Source: Phanerodontia chrysosporium
Lineage: Eukaryota > Basidiomycota > Agaricomycetes > Polyporales > Phanerochaetaceae
Assembly (NCBI GenBank): GCA_001910725.1
Contig: MJGA01000016.1
Coordinates: forward strand, 62,001-126,000
Direction of reading: 5' to 3'
Length of the DNA: 64,000 nucleotides
Positions 13,101-24,500 of the stretch are shown here, one piece after another (within the stretch, counting starts at the first letter, position 1; each line of letters opens with the position of its first letter). The notes beneath the pieces were generated by a model, which searched no databases, had not been told where the DNA came from, and saw nothing but the letters and a program-made list of their open reading frames with translations. Position numbers and translations under genes: made by a program.

Positions 13101-16100
13101 CCTCATGGCACTTCTTGGCGAAATGCACTACGCTCCCACCAGCCCGGACTCGTGGGTGAATCTCCCGCGGCATGGCGGCGTCGCGTATGCCGCGCAGGAG
13201 TCCTGGGTCCTTAACCAGACCATCAGAGAGAACATCCTCTTCGGCGCGCCATACGACGAGGAGCGGTACAACAAGGTGATCTACCAATGCGGCCTCACTC
13301 GCGATCTCGGTCTCTTGCCTGCCGGGGAGGCGACCGAGGTGGGCGAACAGGGCGTCACGCTGAGCGGCGGGCAGAAAGCGCGAGTGACCCTCGCGCGAGC
13401 GGTGTACTCGTCCGCGGAGATACTCTTGTTGGACGACATACTCGCTGCATTGGACGTGCACACTGCGCGTTGGATAGTCAGTCAGTGTTTCAAAGGAGAT
13501 CTGCTGAAGGGCCGTACCGTTCTCCTGGTCGTAAGTTATCTCTTCATCTGCACCGTCTTTCGCGAGCATAACCTTCGCATCATAGACTCATAACGTAGCC
13601 TTGGTCGGCCCGCTCGCCGATTTTGTGGTGCTGTTGCGAGACGGACAAGTCATAATTCCAGGATCTGTACGCGAAGCTTTGGCGACAACTGCAGAACTCG
13701 AGGAAGAATTCATACGTGAAGAACAGGCGATTGAACTCGACAGTATCCAGGAGGCTCCTGCAGCCGACATCGTCGAGGATACTGTACTCGACCCTCTAGC
13801 GGCGAAGGGAAAACTTGTCTCTGCCGAAGAAGTCGCTGTTGGCCATCTTAGTTGGACAGCGTGTATGTTTTCTTCTTCTCTTGAACGGGTGTGTATGTTA
13901 ATGCTGACTTGCGGTGCTTAGTCAAGTTGTTCCTGGATGGTTTGGGTGGCGAGCATCCGATTGTATTCTGGGCGCAATACCTTGTCGGTCTTTGCACATC
14001 GGAACTCTCTAGTGTTGTCGAGATGTGGTGGCTTGGTTATTGGGCTCTCCAATATTCGTCGCGCGACTCTAGCGAGGTTCGCGTCGGATTGTAAGTATAT
14101 ATACACTGTGAATTTCTCTTCAACTACTGATCGACACCGCATAGCTACCTCGGCATCTACTGCCTGTGGGTTGGGGTGTCGGCGATGACACGTGTATACG
14201 CGCAGCTGGTATACACCTTTGCAGGGCTCCGCGCCTCGCGCTCGATTCATGCGAAGCTCCTTCAATCGTTGCTGCGTAGTACATACAGATGGCTAGACGT
14301 CACACCGGCATCGCGGGTCACTACCAGATGCACGCAGGATATCCAAGCCAGTACGTAGTCCACGCTGAGGCACATGATGAGATTTCTGCTCACGTACGAC
14401 AAGTTGACGATCTCGTTCCAAGCACTCTGGATAGCGTCTGTGAGCTGCTTTTGCGTACACGCACTCTACGTTGGTCTCTGACTTGCAACAGTCCAGGTCG
14501 CGCTCGAGTGCATTGTCAAGGTTGCGGCTGTCGTCACATTCACGCCGTTATTCCTGCTGCCAGCGGTGTTAATTGCCGCACTCGGAGGCTTCATCGGTCA
14601 GGTGTACATGAAAGCTCAACTCTCCGTCAAGCGGGAGATGTCGACTGCCAAAGCACCCGTTCTCGGAGTTTTTGGCAGCGCGATGGCTGGTCTGGGTGAG
14701 CAACACATTCCTTGAGCAGTCCGACATGCGCTAACCGCAGGCTCAGTTTCAATCCGGGCATACCAGTCCCAGGAGATGTTCAGAAACATGCTGTATGATT
14801 GCATCGACCGCTATACCCGCGCTGCACGGTCATTCTACAATATCAGCCGGTACCACATCCTCGTTCCTCCAGGTTGACACTTTAGTAACCATGTCTACAG
14901 ATGGGTCTCGATCCGTCTTGACCTCCTTGGGCAGCTATTTACAGCCTCGCTTGCATTCTACCTCGTCTATGGGCCTTTGTCCTCGAAGCCCTCGGTAGTC
15001 GGATTCCTCATAAGCCAGGCTGGTGCGTGGCTCAATGTCGTGAAACGCATCAACATCCTCAACTGACGGCAATGCGTAGCGGGCTTCAGTGGACTGATCC
15101 TTTGGTTCATTCGTCTCTACAACGATTTTGAAGGCATGTTGGGCTAGCATGCCAGCTGGATGACTACTTACAACCACACAGTCGAAGGCAACAGTCTGGA
15201 GCGCATTCAGCAGTACATCGATATTGAGCACGAGCCTGAGCCCGGACCCGAGGGCGTGCCTCCGGCGTACTGGCCCTCGAGCGGTGACCTCCGCGTCGAG
15301 AAGCTGTCCGCGCGCTACTCGCCGGACGGCCCGCTGGTGTTGCAGGACGTGACGTTCCAAGCAAGGCCCGGCGAGCGCATCGGGATCGGTACGCCCCATG
15401 TTTTTGGGTACCCAGAGCTGATCTGATCGACGAGTGCCCCAGTTGGCCGCACGGGCTCGGGCAAGTCCACGCTCGTGCTCGCCCTCCTGCGGTGCATCCC
15501 TGCCGACGGCACGATCACGTTCGACGGCATCGACACGGCGCGCCTCAACCTCGGCGCGCTGCGCGCAAGCGTCACCGTCATCCCGCAATCCGTCAGTCCG
15601 CTCTCCGTTCTCCCCTTGTTGCCGTTCGCGCTGAGCCCCTCCCCCCGCGCCGCGCGCAGCCCGAGCTGCTCAGCGGCACGCTGCGCCACAACCTCGACGT
15701 GTTCGGCGAGCACGACGACGCGGCGCTGCACGACGCGCTCCGCGCCGCGGGCTTCTACGCGCACGCCGGCCCCGCCGCCGAGGGGCGGGGGCACGCGATG
15801 GCGCTCGACACCGAGATCGCGAGAGGCGGCGCGGACCTGTCCGTCGGGCAGCGCCAGCTCGTCGCGCTCGCGCGTGCGATCGTGCGCCGCAGCAAACTGC
15901 TGATACTGGACGAGGCGACGTCGGCCGTCGGTGCGTCTTTCTTCCTGCCCGCTGAACCGCGGAGCACGTTGCGAGACTGACGCGCGCGCGCAGACGACGC
16001 GACGGACGCGGCGGTCCAGCACGCGCTCCGCACGGCGCTGCCGCGCGACACGACGGTGCTCGCCGTCGCACACCGGCTGCGCACGGTCATGGACCACGAC

Positions 16101-16341
16101 CGCATCGTACGTGCCTCTACCCACCCCCGCCTCGCCTTCCCGCCCGCTCTCTCTGCTCGCCCGCGGTTCTGTGCTGACCGGACGCCCACAGATGGTGCTC
16201 GACGCCGGACGCGTCGTCGAGTACGACACGCCACGCACGCTGCTCGCAAGGGAGCACGGCGCGCTCCGCGCGCTCGTCGACGGGAGCGCGGACAGGGACG
16301 CGCTGTACGCGATGGCGCGCGGCGGCAGCAGGGGCTGTTGA
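10138..16341 (+). CDS. ABCC-type ABC transporter copy 3 (MRP/Ybt1-like), complete
   Basis: Full-size ABCC exporter with the same 28-exon plan as copy 2; exons of 264, 105, 47, 115, 31, 28, 90, 277, 169, 206, 36, 204, 122, 54, 207, 149 and 113 nt match to the base. NBD1 has [17 protein letters not shown] and ILLLDDILAALD; NBD2 has [16 protein letters not shown] and [11 protein letters not shown]. The chosen ATG gives a 21-codon first exon like its paralogues, but in-frame ATGs at 10090, 10099 and 10105 are possible. Exon 2 is one base short at an A6 run (10350-10355); either a base is missing (about 1,570 residues) or a 44 nt intron, 10341-10384, is removed (about 1,555). The intron at 15134-15181 starts with GC, not GT. 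From about 15200 the gene is far richer in GC than the equivalent exons of copies 1 and 2. Confidence 0.9.
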
Positions 16342-16657
16342 ATCGGACGGGACCTGCTACTCCCGGTGCTTCTTGGCGTGCATTTGGGTGTTTAGACGTG
16401 TTACTAGGTCCTGCTGTGTGATAGCCGGCGACTCAATGCACCCTCCCGCCATGGCGCCTCTCGGGACGCCACGACGCCCCGCTAGCCAAAAAGCCTCGAG
16501 TTGACAGTTTCCGTCAGCCTAGAAGCCGAGTGCAAGGCACGGACATTTCATTTGCGATCGCGGGACAAAAAGCGCGGTTGATGCCTGGGTTCGAGCCATA
16601 CGTATGGTACACATCGACATTGGGGAAGGCTGACTGGCTGCAGTAGGTAGGATAGTG
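16342..16657. other. intergenic between convergent genes
   Basis: This separates the stop of transporter copy 3 from the downstream end of the minus-strand kinase gene. I see no gene or repeat. The kinase 3' end is uncertain, so part may be its 3' UTR. Confidence 0.4.
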
Positions 16658-19251
16658 CTATACATCAAGGGTAGACATTACGAGATTATAAGGACGTGGG
16701 ACATTGTGTGAGACGGCGCAAACATTGGGAGAAAAAGGAGTCGGTGCGTGCATGAGATCGATTGGAGTGGATGAAGGTGGACAGATGGGATGGATGGTAT
16801 AGCGTAGTGATACAAGACGTGCTGAAAACGAAGATGCAAGAACGCGGCGGCGAGGAGGGTATGCATAGAAGTCCACAGACACAACAAACCAAGAAAACAA
16901 CAGAATGGACTCAGCGACAAAGGCGACGCGCGGGACGGGCCCCTCACGTCGGCGACTCGTCCCCGCGGGTGCGCGCTCGCCCTTCCAGCGGCGCGGGAGG
17001 CCCACGCGGCCCTCGGCGTCGCCGTTCTCGACGAGCCACGCCTCGAGGCGGCGCCCGAGCTCGCCACCGCGCCCGCCACAGATGTCGCCGCGCTCGTCGA
17101 GGATGCGCTCGAGCTCCTGCTGCGCCGCAACGACCTTGACGGGCTGCGCCGCGCGCCCGCGATCGCGCGCTTGCCGTTCGCGCCGGCGCCGGCGCCGGCC
17201 TGCGAGCCCGTCGACCCGCGCCGCTTCGCGGTGCCGTCCTCGCCGTCGCTCGCCTGCTCCGTGAGCGTCGGGCTCGTGCTCGTGAGCGGGCTCTGCGGGG
17301 ACGCGCTCGCGGCGTCGGGGATGACGACACACTCCGCGTCGGCGTCCTCGTCCTCGGGTTCGTCCACAGAGGCCGGCGGCGGGTGCTCGTCCTCCCAGGT
17401 GCGGAACCAGTCCTCCTCCTGCTCCTCGGGCCCGAGGATGCTCTCGACAAGGCCCTCCTCCCAGCCGTCCCACTCGATGCAGCGGTGCGCCATGCGCAGG
17501 CGTGCGCCCGCGGACTCGTGCTGGAGCCACTCGGCCGCGATCGCGCCAAGGTCGCGCGGGTGTCCGTCGACGACGACCGTGTGCCGCTGCTCAGCGAGGC
17601 GCTCGACCGTCGCACGGAAGAGCTTGGACGTGAACGGGCTCGTCTGCAGGAACGCGGGGACGTGCGCGGCAGCCCAGAGCGGGCGCGTCGTCGTCGACTC
17701 CCAGTCGATAACGCAGGTCTGGGGCGTGTCTTAGCACTTTTGTCTCATCAGAAGGCGGATAGCGGCGAACAGAATACTCACAATCTTCGACACATCGTGT
17801 TCATCAACAAAGACGTTCTCGAGGTTGAGGTCGTGCGGGTCTAGCGTGAATTCCTCCGACTCGCCTTGGTCAGCCTGCTCACGCTTGAACGCGCCGAGGC
17901 GCTCCATCATCCGCACGAAGCGGCCCATCTCCTCCTTCACCTTTTCCTCGCGCTGCTGCAGGTGCGCGACGAGGAACGTCGTACGCTGCATGCGGCGGTA
18001 GTCCTGGTACATTCTGTTGCCGGGGCCGTCCCACTCGGCCTCGCTCTCCTCCCAGTCCCACTCGTCGCTCTGGTCGGAGACGTCGCCTGTAAGCGCGCTG
18101 ACTTTGTGATGGCGGGACGAGATAATCTCATCGGGATCGAGGTGCAGCCGATGCGGTGCGGTCTTGCCCTCATTTTCGAGCCTGACCCCAATGATCTCAC
18201 GCTCTGCGCATGATTCCAGGTAGGACTGCGTCGACGACCACGGCCCACGGTTGATCTCCGTGGGGTGAACGAGCTCGCCCCTGTTCGAGCCAAAGAAGGG
18301 CCAGGAAATTATGGGGCCAACATGAAACTCGGATGGAGGCGTTGAAGCGGCGTTCCCGTGCTGCGAGGCCACAGGTGTCATGCTGAGCGTCCGTACCATG
18401 TTGTGCGTCGCAGTGGGCGTTGGCGCGGACGAAGACGACTGCGGGACTGGCTCGGGGTCCGGCCCAAGGTAGAGGGAGCCGATCTTCGGGAAGCGATGCG
18501 CGTACAGAGGCAGGATGAGGTTGGCGAGGTTCTCCATGAGGCTCATGAGCTCGCTGTGCGACATTGAATGGAACACGCGCGATAGTGGCACGCCGACTGC
18601 CTGCAAATCGCGTACAGGACGCGAGAGCAGATCACGTGTACGATCAGCGGATGCACCTCATTCGAGGGCGAAAGCACCACATACCTTTGACATCAAGATG
18701 TACTCGCCGCCGAGGCGGTTGAAGGGGTTGGCGTCATAGTGATAGACGTCGGGCACCGGAATGTTGGACCGCTCGCGAAGGTAGCGCATCGTGGCGACCT
18801 CGGACTCGGTCTTGAGTCTTGGCATGAAGCGCCTCGCGACGCGAGCGACGAGCTCGAAACCATCAACAAGTGTTATGAGGTAGCCCTGCGTAAGATCAGC
18901 ACAGGTGGTGATGGGAGGCAACGGACGAGCTTGCCTTGTGGAAGGTGCCTGTCGTGTCGGAACACGTCAGAGGCGACTGTATGCGTGGCGGAGGGGGTGC
19001 TGGGACGCACCTGCACCGAGAAACTCGATTCGTACGACATCTCGCTTCATCTTCTCCTGGACAATGTCTTTTAGCAGCTTTCTGTCGACCTGGAAGGGCG
19101 GTGCGCCGTGGACGGCGGCATCAGCCTGGGCCTCTCTCTTCCTGTCTTGGTGTTCGAGCTCCCAGCTCCATGCGAGTGGCAGCTTCTTGGTGGTGTCAGT
19201 ATCTTGGCTGTGGACCGTGCCGGTCTGGAAATGGGTACCGTCGTAGGTCAT
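16658..19251 (-). CDS. APH (aminoglycoside phosphotransferase) family kinase-like protein
   Basis: Protein-kinase-like fold of the APH/choline kinase group, which in fungi phosphorylates unknown small substrates. Exons on the minus strand: 19251-19011, a 14 nt micro-exon 18948-18935, 18885-18685, 18600-17782, and from 17718 down. Conserved pieces are VRIEFLGAGTFHK (glycine-rich start), ELVARVARR (the nucleotide-binding Lys is not obvious), SNIPVPDVYHYD, the catalytic-loop-like HDLNLENVFVD and the metal-binding Asp in CVIDWE. The micro-exon is followed by a GC-AG intron (18934-18886). ATG 19251 fits the conserved N-terminus; an upstream in-frame ATG at 19410 cannot be excluded. The C-terminal tail is disordered, very GC-rich and changes reading frame near 17170-17200, where the second frame looks more like protein (LERILDERGDIC). 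The true 3' end is therefore uncertain. No role in drug resistance is implied. Confidence 0.72.
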
Positions 19252-21574
19252 GGCTTCGCGATGCGCGGAGCAGGGCAAGGTGGCCGACGGGTGGTGTGCA
19301 GCCGGCGCGCTGGGGAGGCTGTGCGGGCAGAGAAGGAGACGTTCACGGTCAAAGGCGGCGAGGAGGGCGGCGATGCTTTTGTGAGAGCGGAGGTGGTGGT
19401 TAGAGAGCAAGAAAGGGTCGCGGCCGGTACTTATCTCTCACCTCGGCTTTGCCCGCACAGTGTCGACGCTGGGCGGAGCGGGCGCTTCATGTGATAAATG
19501 TGATGATTTTACCAAACCAGGCATGTCCGCGTAGGACGAACGTGCAAGCGTTGGCGAGGGGAGGAGGAGGAGGAGGAAGGGAAAAACGAAACAGGTCGAG
19601 GAACATCTGCGGGTGTGTATATATGGCTTATGCAGATGCGTACGAGTTGTCCGTTCCTGTCCGCTCTTGGACCGCTCGTGAAACAGAGTTGCAAGGGCAG
19701 GCGCCCCAGAATTGGTCGGCCGCGACCCGTGGGACTTCGCCCGACGCGCGACTCTTGCCATAATCAAAATCAAATCTCGCCCACCGATCTAGACACAGTG
19801 AGGACTGCCCTCGAGCAAACGAGCCTCCCTCTGCCCTCGCTGGCGTCGACGTCCGCCGTGTCCTGCAAACACCCCGCGCGTCCCACGCGACCGAGTTCGT
19901 GCCGGATCTCAGTGCGGGGCAGCAGCCGTTTGCCTCGTAAGCAGATGCGATAAGCCGCACCGAGGGCTCGCCACCGCGCCACACCACTGGCTGCCCCTGC
20001 TGCTGCTGACTGACATGACAGCACAACGCCGGACGCCGTCGCGGGCAGCCTGCCGCTGTCACACCGCCTGTCAGCTCCCCGCTGCTGCGACGTCCGCTTG
20101 CCACCGCACCTACACACATCCCCACACGTCTGCACAAGTCGCCGCCGCTCTTGTGCGGAGCTAGGGCGGCCAGGGACCGCGCTGGCAGCCCTCGTCCGGG
20201 ACAGCCACCCGCGGCAGGGCGACTGCCAGGGAGCCACGGCCGGCGCGTGCTCTTGCTGCAAGCAGCAGTCCGAAGCCACCTGACTCTGCATTTCAGGGTC
20301 CCCGCGCAGAGCTTCCCGTGCTCTGGGCCTGCACAGAAAGCAGGCCAACCTTGTCTCAGAGATAGCGCATGCAGGGCCCCGCCGTGCTGTGTCCGGCGGG
20401 GCTATATGGTTGGACACGCGCATAGTGCGTTGCCGGCATGCATGCCAAATATACACTTTGGCGCAGCCCAGCCTCGGGGGACAACCAGGAGATCGCAGAC
20501 GACGAGCATCCCCGTGGCAGCGTCGTGGTGAGCGTCGGTGGCAGCGCTGACCAAGCCGGCGTCGCTCATCGCTGCTTTCGTGCGCCGTGCGGCGCCGACG
20601 GCGATGACGACGCGACTGCGGCGGTAGGTCCGCTCAGATCGCTATCTCGATCCCATCACCCAATCACTCTGATCACGCCATTGCCGTCCCGTGCCTTGTC
20701 CTGAGACCCAGTCCAGAAAAGGCAACTCCAGTGTTTAATGCCCGCTGCTTGCTGCCGACGTCTGTGCGGTCTTCAAAGCACTAGCCGTGTGCCGCGCCTT
20801 GAGGACGCATCGAGTGAGAAAACGAGTATCCAGCGACGGTCGCCTCCCAGCTGCAATCCTAGCCATGCCTTCTACCGCGAAGCCGCGACCGCTAGAACTT
20901 CACTTTTAGACAAGCTATACATGTCACTCCCTGATCATCAGAAGCCTAAAGATTAACAGCGAGCCACAATGCCGCCCACATGCAGCGAACCCGCGCCGAC
21001 GCTCTGTCCAACCAGAGGCGAGCAGCGGCTTCGAACAGAGCCTCCGCGTCCTTGCCGTTCCTCGCGGCGGGCACAGCTGCGACGGCGCTGCGGGCGCACC
21101 GAGGAAGCAGCGTACCGCAGAGACCGCGACTGCTGCTATATTTGTCAGGCGAAACCGAAAAGTCGTCGATGGCACGCCTTGCACAGGGTCCACACCCGAG
21201 TCCGAACAAGGTTCAACACTTTCCCGTCGCACACCCCGCGCCAGTGGCGACGTCTGCGCCAGCAGCTCGCACTCGGCCGTGGTCCCCCGAATGCGCAGAG
21301 TGGGCACATCTGCCCCAGAAGCGAGCCATAGCAGCATCAGCTGTCATGATCCCTGCGTCGCTCGCGCGCGGTGGCACCGAAGCGACGCTTGCGGCTGGGT
21401 GGCGCACCGCGCCGCGTGGGATCGCTCAGGTAAGCGTGCTACTGCACCGCACCCGGGGCCGTCCCGGGCACTCCAGTGCTGGCCGTGCCGTCGCAGCGTC
21501 TATATAGATTCCCAAGAGAGCCCTTGCAGGCGACTACGGACAGTCGAGACACCCTCCGCGAAATCGTGCGGGGA
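19252..21574. other. 2.3 kb gene-poor GC-rich intergenic region
   Basis: Open frames up to 228 codons occur on both strands here, but their Cys/Arg/Ala-rich content fits GC-rich non-coding DNA and shows no family motif. A TATATA run near 19615-19625 may belong to the kinase promoter (minus strand). I see no repeat or RNA gene. Confidence 0.45.
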
Positions 21575-24500
21575 TCAGCCTTGGGCCCGACCCTGCGCCA
21601 GCGCATACAGCTCCTCGCGCTCCGCGCTCTCGTCGACGAGCGCCCTGAACAGCCCGCCGGGGGCGCGGAGGAGCGCCGCCGGCGCGTCGAACTCGACGAG
21701 GCGGCCCGCGTCGAGCACCATCTGCAGGCCATCAGCGCCAAGCCAGCATCGACGGGGAGAGACGCGCACGCACGATCTTGTCGTAGTCCATGACCGTGCG
21801 CAGCCGATGCGCGACGGTGAGCACCGTCACGCCGGGCGCGAGCGCGGTGCGCAGCGCGCGCTGGATCACCGCGTCCGTCGCGTAGTCTGCCGTACCGCCA
21901 CACCACACCATCAGGGACCCGCGCCACGCGCCCGCGGGCGGAAAAGGGACACACACGCACCGATCGCCGACGTCGCCTCGTCGAGCACGAGCAGCCGGCT
22001 GCCGCGCACGAGCGCGCGTGCGAGCGCGACTATCTGGCGCTGGCCGACGGAGAGGTTCGCGCCCGCGCCCGCGACGGGCGTGTCGAGCGTGAGCCTGCCG
22101 GCGCCGTCGGGCGCGTCCTGCAGCGCGTAGAGCCCCGCAGCGCGCAGCGCGCCGTGCAGAGTCGCGTCGTCGTGCTGCGCGAACGGGTCGAGGCTGTGCC
22201 GCAGCGTCCCGCCGAGGAGCTCGGGCTGCCGACAGGGTGAGACAGGAAAACAGGGGAGGAGGCGTGGGGGGACGCACCACTTGCGGGATGACCGTGATGT
22301 GCGCGCGCAGCGCGTCGAGGTTCAGGGTGCGCGTGTCGAGCCCGTCAAAGTACACCGCGCCCTCCGTCGGGATGAAGCGCAGCAGCGCGAGCGTCAGCGT
22401 CGACTTGCCCGCGCCCGTACGGCCGACTGCCAGAAAAAGAAATCTCTAGTTAGAATATGGATACTTGCTTCGCCGTCCAAGGCGCGGTACTGACCGATGC
22501 CAATGCGCTCGCCAGGCTTGGCATGGAACGACACGTCCGCGAGCACGCGCGGGCCGTCGGGCGCGTAGCGCGCAGAGAGCGCCTCGACGCGCAGGTCGCC
22601 GCTCGCGGGCCAGTACGCGGGCGGCACGCCGGCCGGCGTCGGCGCGGGCTCGTGCTCGATGTCGAGGTACTGCTTGATGCGCTCGAGGCTGTTCCCGGTC
22701 ACTGGGCGCGCGGTCAGCAGCCTGCACACGGCGCCGCGGACGGGTGGCGCGCACCTTCGAACTCGTTGTACAGGATGATGAACCAGAAGATGAGGTCGCC
22801 GAGGCCCGCTGTGCGCGAGTGAGGGAGAGGGGAGGAGGAAAGGAGGGGGCAGGCGTACTGGCTTGGACGAGCGTGAAGCCTACGACGGAGGGCTTCGCGG
22901 AGAGCGGGCCGTACACGAGGTAGACCGCGAGCGCGGCGGAGAAGAGCTGGCTGAGCAGGTCCATGCGGATGCCGACCCACCTAGAGTAGTGTCAGCAAGG
23001 TTGGTTTGCGGGGCAAGGTAAAAAGGGGCGTACCGATAGATGTTGTAGAACGACCTCGCGGCGCGGACATATCGGTTCATACGGTCATAAAGCACGTTCC
23101 GGAACGCATCTTGGGCATGATATGCGCGGATGGAGACTTTAAGCCGCGATCAGTCGTATAACGCCATTAACCATGTTACGGGTGTTGCTCACCGAGACCT
23201 GAGATGGCACCGCCAAATGTTCCCAATACGGGTGCTTTGGCTGTAGACATCTCACGCTTAACCGAGAGCTGCGCTTTCATGTACACCTGACCGAGGAAGG
23301 CGCATAGCGCAATGACGAAGACGGCCGGAAGAAGGAAGAATGGTGTGAAGGTGATCACGACGCCGAGCTTCAGAATGCACGACAGCGCCATTGAGACTGG
23401 ACAACAATCAGGACCCGCAAGATGAGGACGAGGCGGAATGATACTTGCAGACAGAGTAGAAATTATGGGAAAGGCTGCTGTCAACTATAGATCTTCATCA
23501 GGACCATGCTATTCTTTGCGTGGAGAGGACATACCGGACTGGATATCCTGGGTGCAGCGCGTGGTGATGCGCGCGGTGGGGGTGACGTCGAGCCATCTGA
23601 ACGTGCTCGCGAGCAACGAGCTGACAAGCTGCGCGTGAATGGAGCGTGAGGCGCGTAGCGTTGCGAAGGCCCAAACGACCTGAGTAAAGATGTTCATCAT
23701 GACCAGCGCGCCGACCAGCACGCAGTAGATCGACAGATAGCTTGTGCGGGTATCAGTACCAAATCTCAAGCCATGATGGTGGGGCTCACTAATTGGCATG
23801 GACCTCGCTCGGATCCGAATGCAGGGCGTACTGCTGCGCCCAGTACCCAAGCCACCATATCTCGATAATGTTCGCGAGTTCTACTGCCCCCTGACCGAAT
23901 GCGAATTGCAGCCAGAATAATATGGGATACTTTCCGCCAAGTCCGTGCAGGTAGATCTTCACTGGAAAATCGGGTAAGCCGGCGAGGGTAGGTATTGGCA
24001 ACGCAAGGTGCAGACGTACGTGCATCCCAGCCGACATGGCCCACCGCAATCTCTTCGGCAACGACCAGCTTTCCGTCCTTGTCGGCTGCACCGGTGTCAG
24101 CGGCGTCGACAGCACCTGTCACCGCGTCTTCAGCCACGTCCAGTTCGATAGCCTCTTCCTCATGCTTAATCTCTTCCTCGAGGACTGTGTTGGTTTGGAG
24201 GACTTCACTGATTGAGCCCTGGCTGACTACCTGCCCGTCTCGCAGGGATATGACGAACTGCGCTAGCGGCTTGCCATAGCAACGTTGTGAGTCTGGGAGG
24301 ATCGATCAACAGGCTGGGATTCACAGTGAAGCGCTTTACGCACCACCAGAAGCACAGTGCGGCCTAGGAGAAGGTCTCCCTTGAAGCACTTGTTGACTAT
24401 CCATCGGGATGTGTGGACGTCCAGAGCGGCGAGAACGTCATCCAGTAGGAGAATCTGCGCAGAGGAGTATACCGCCGCGCAAGCGTTACTCGTGCCTTCT

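Noticed and set aside
15315..16238. 307-codon minus-strand frame
   Set aside because: Antisense to GC-rich NBD2 exons of copy 3; Arg/Ala-rich shadow translation.
16560..16600. GGGTTCGAGCC resembling a tRNA T-arm/B-box
   Set aside because: No acceptor, D-arm or anticodon stem can be built around it.
16658..19251. Reading the APH-type gene as an antibiotic-resistance gene
   Set aside because: Fungal APH-fold proteins are a large family of unknown small-molecule kinases; the nucleotide Lys and the classic H-x-D spacing are not standard here, and nothing links it to aminoglycosides.
19770..20456. 228-codon open frame on the minus strand in the gene-poor region
   Set aside because: Cys/Arg/Ala-rich with no motif or exon partners; expected by chance in GC-rich DNA.
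21279..22130. 283-codon plus-strand frame over the end of transporter copy 4
   Set aside because: It is antisense to clear NBD2 exons with intact Walker B and signature motifs on the other strand.
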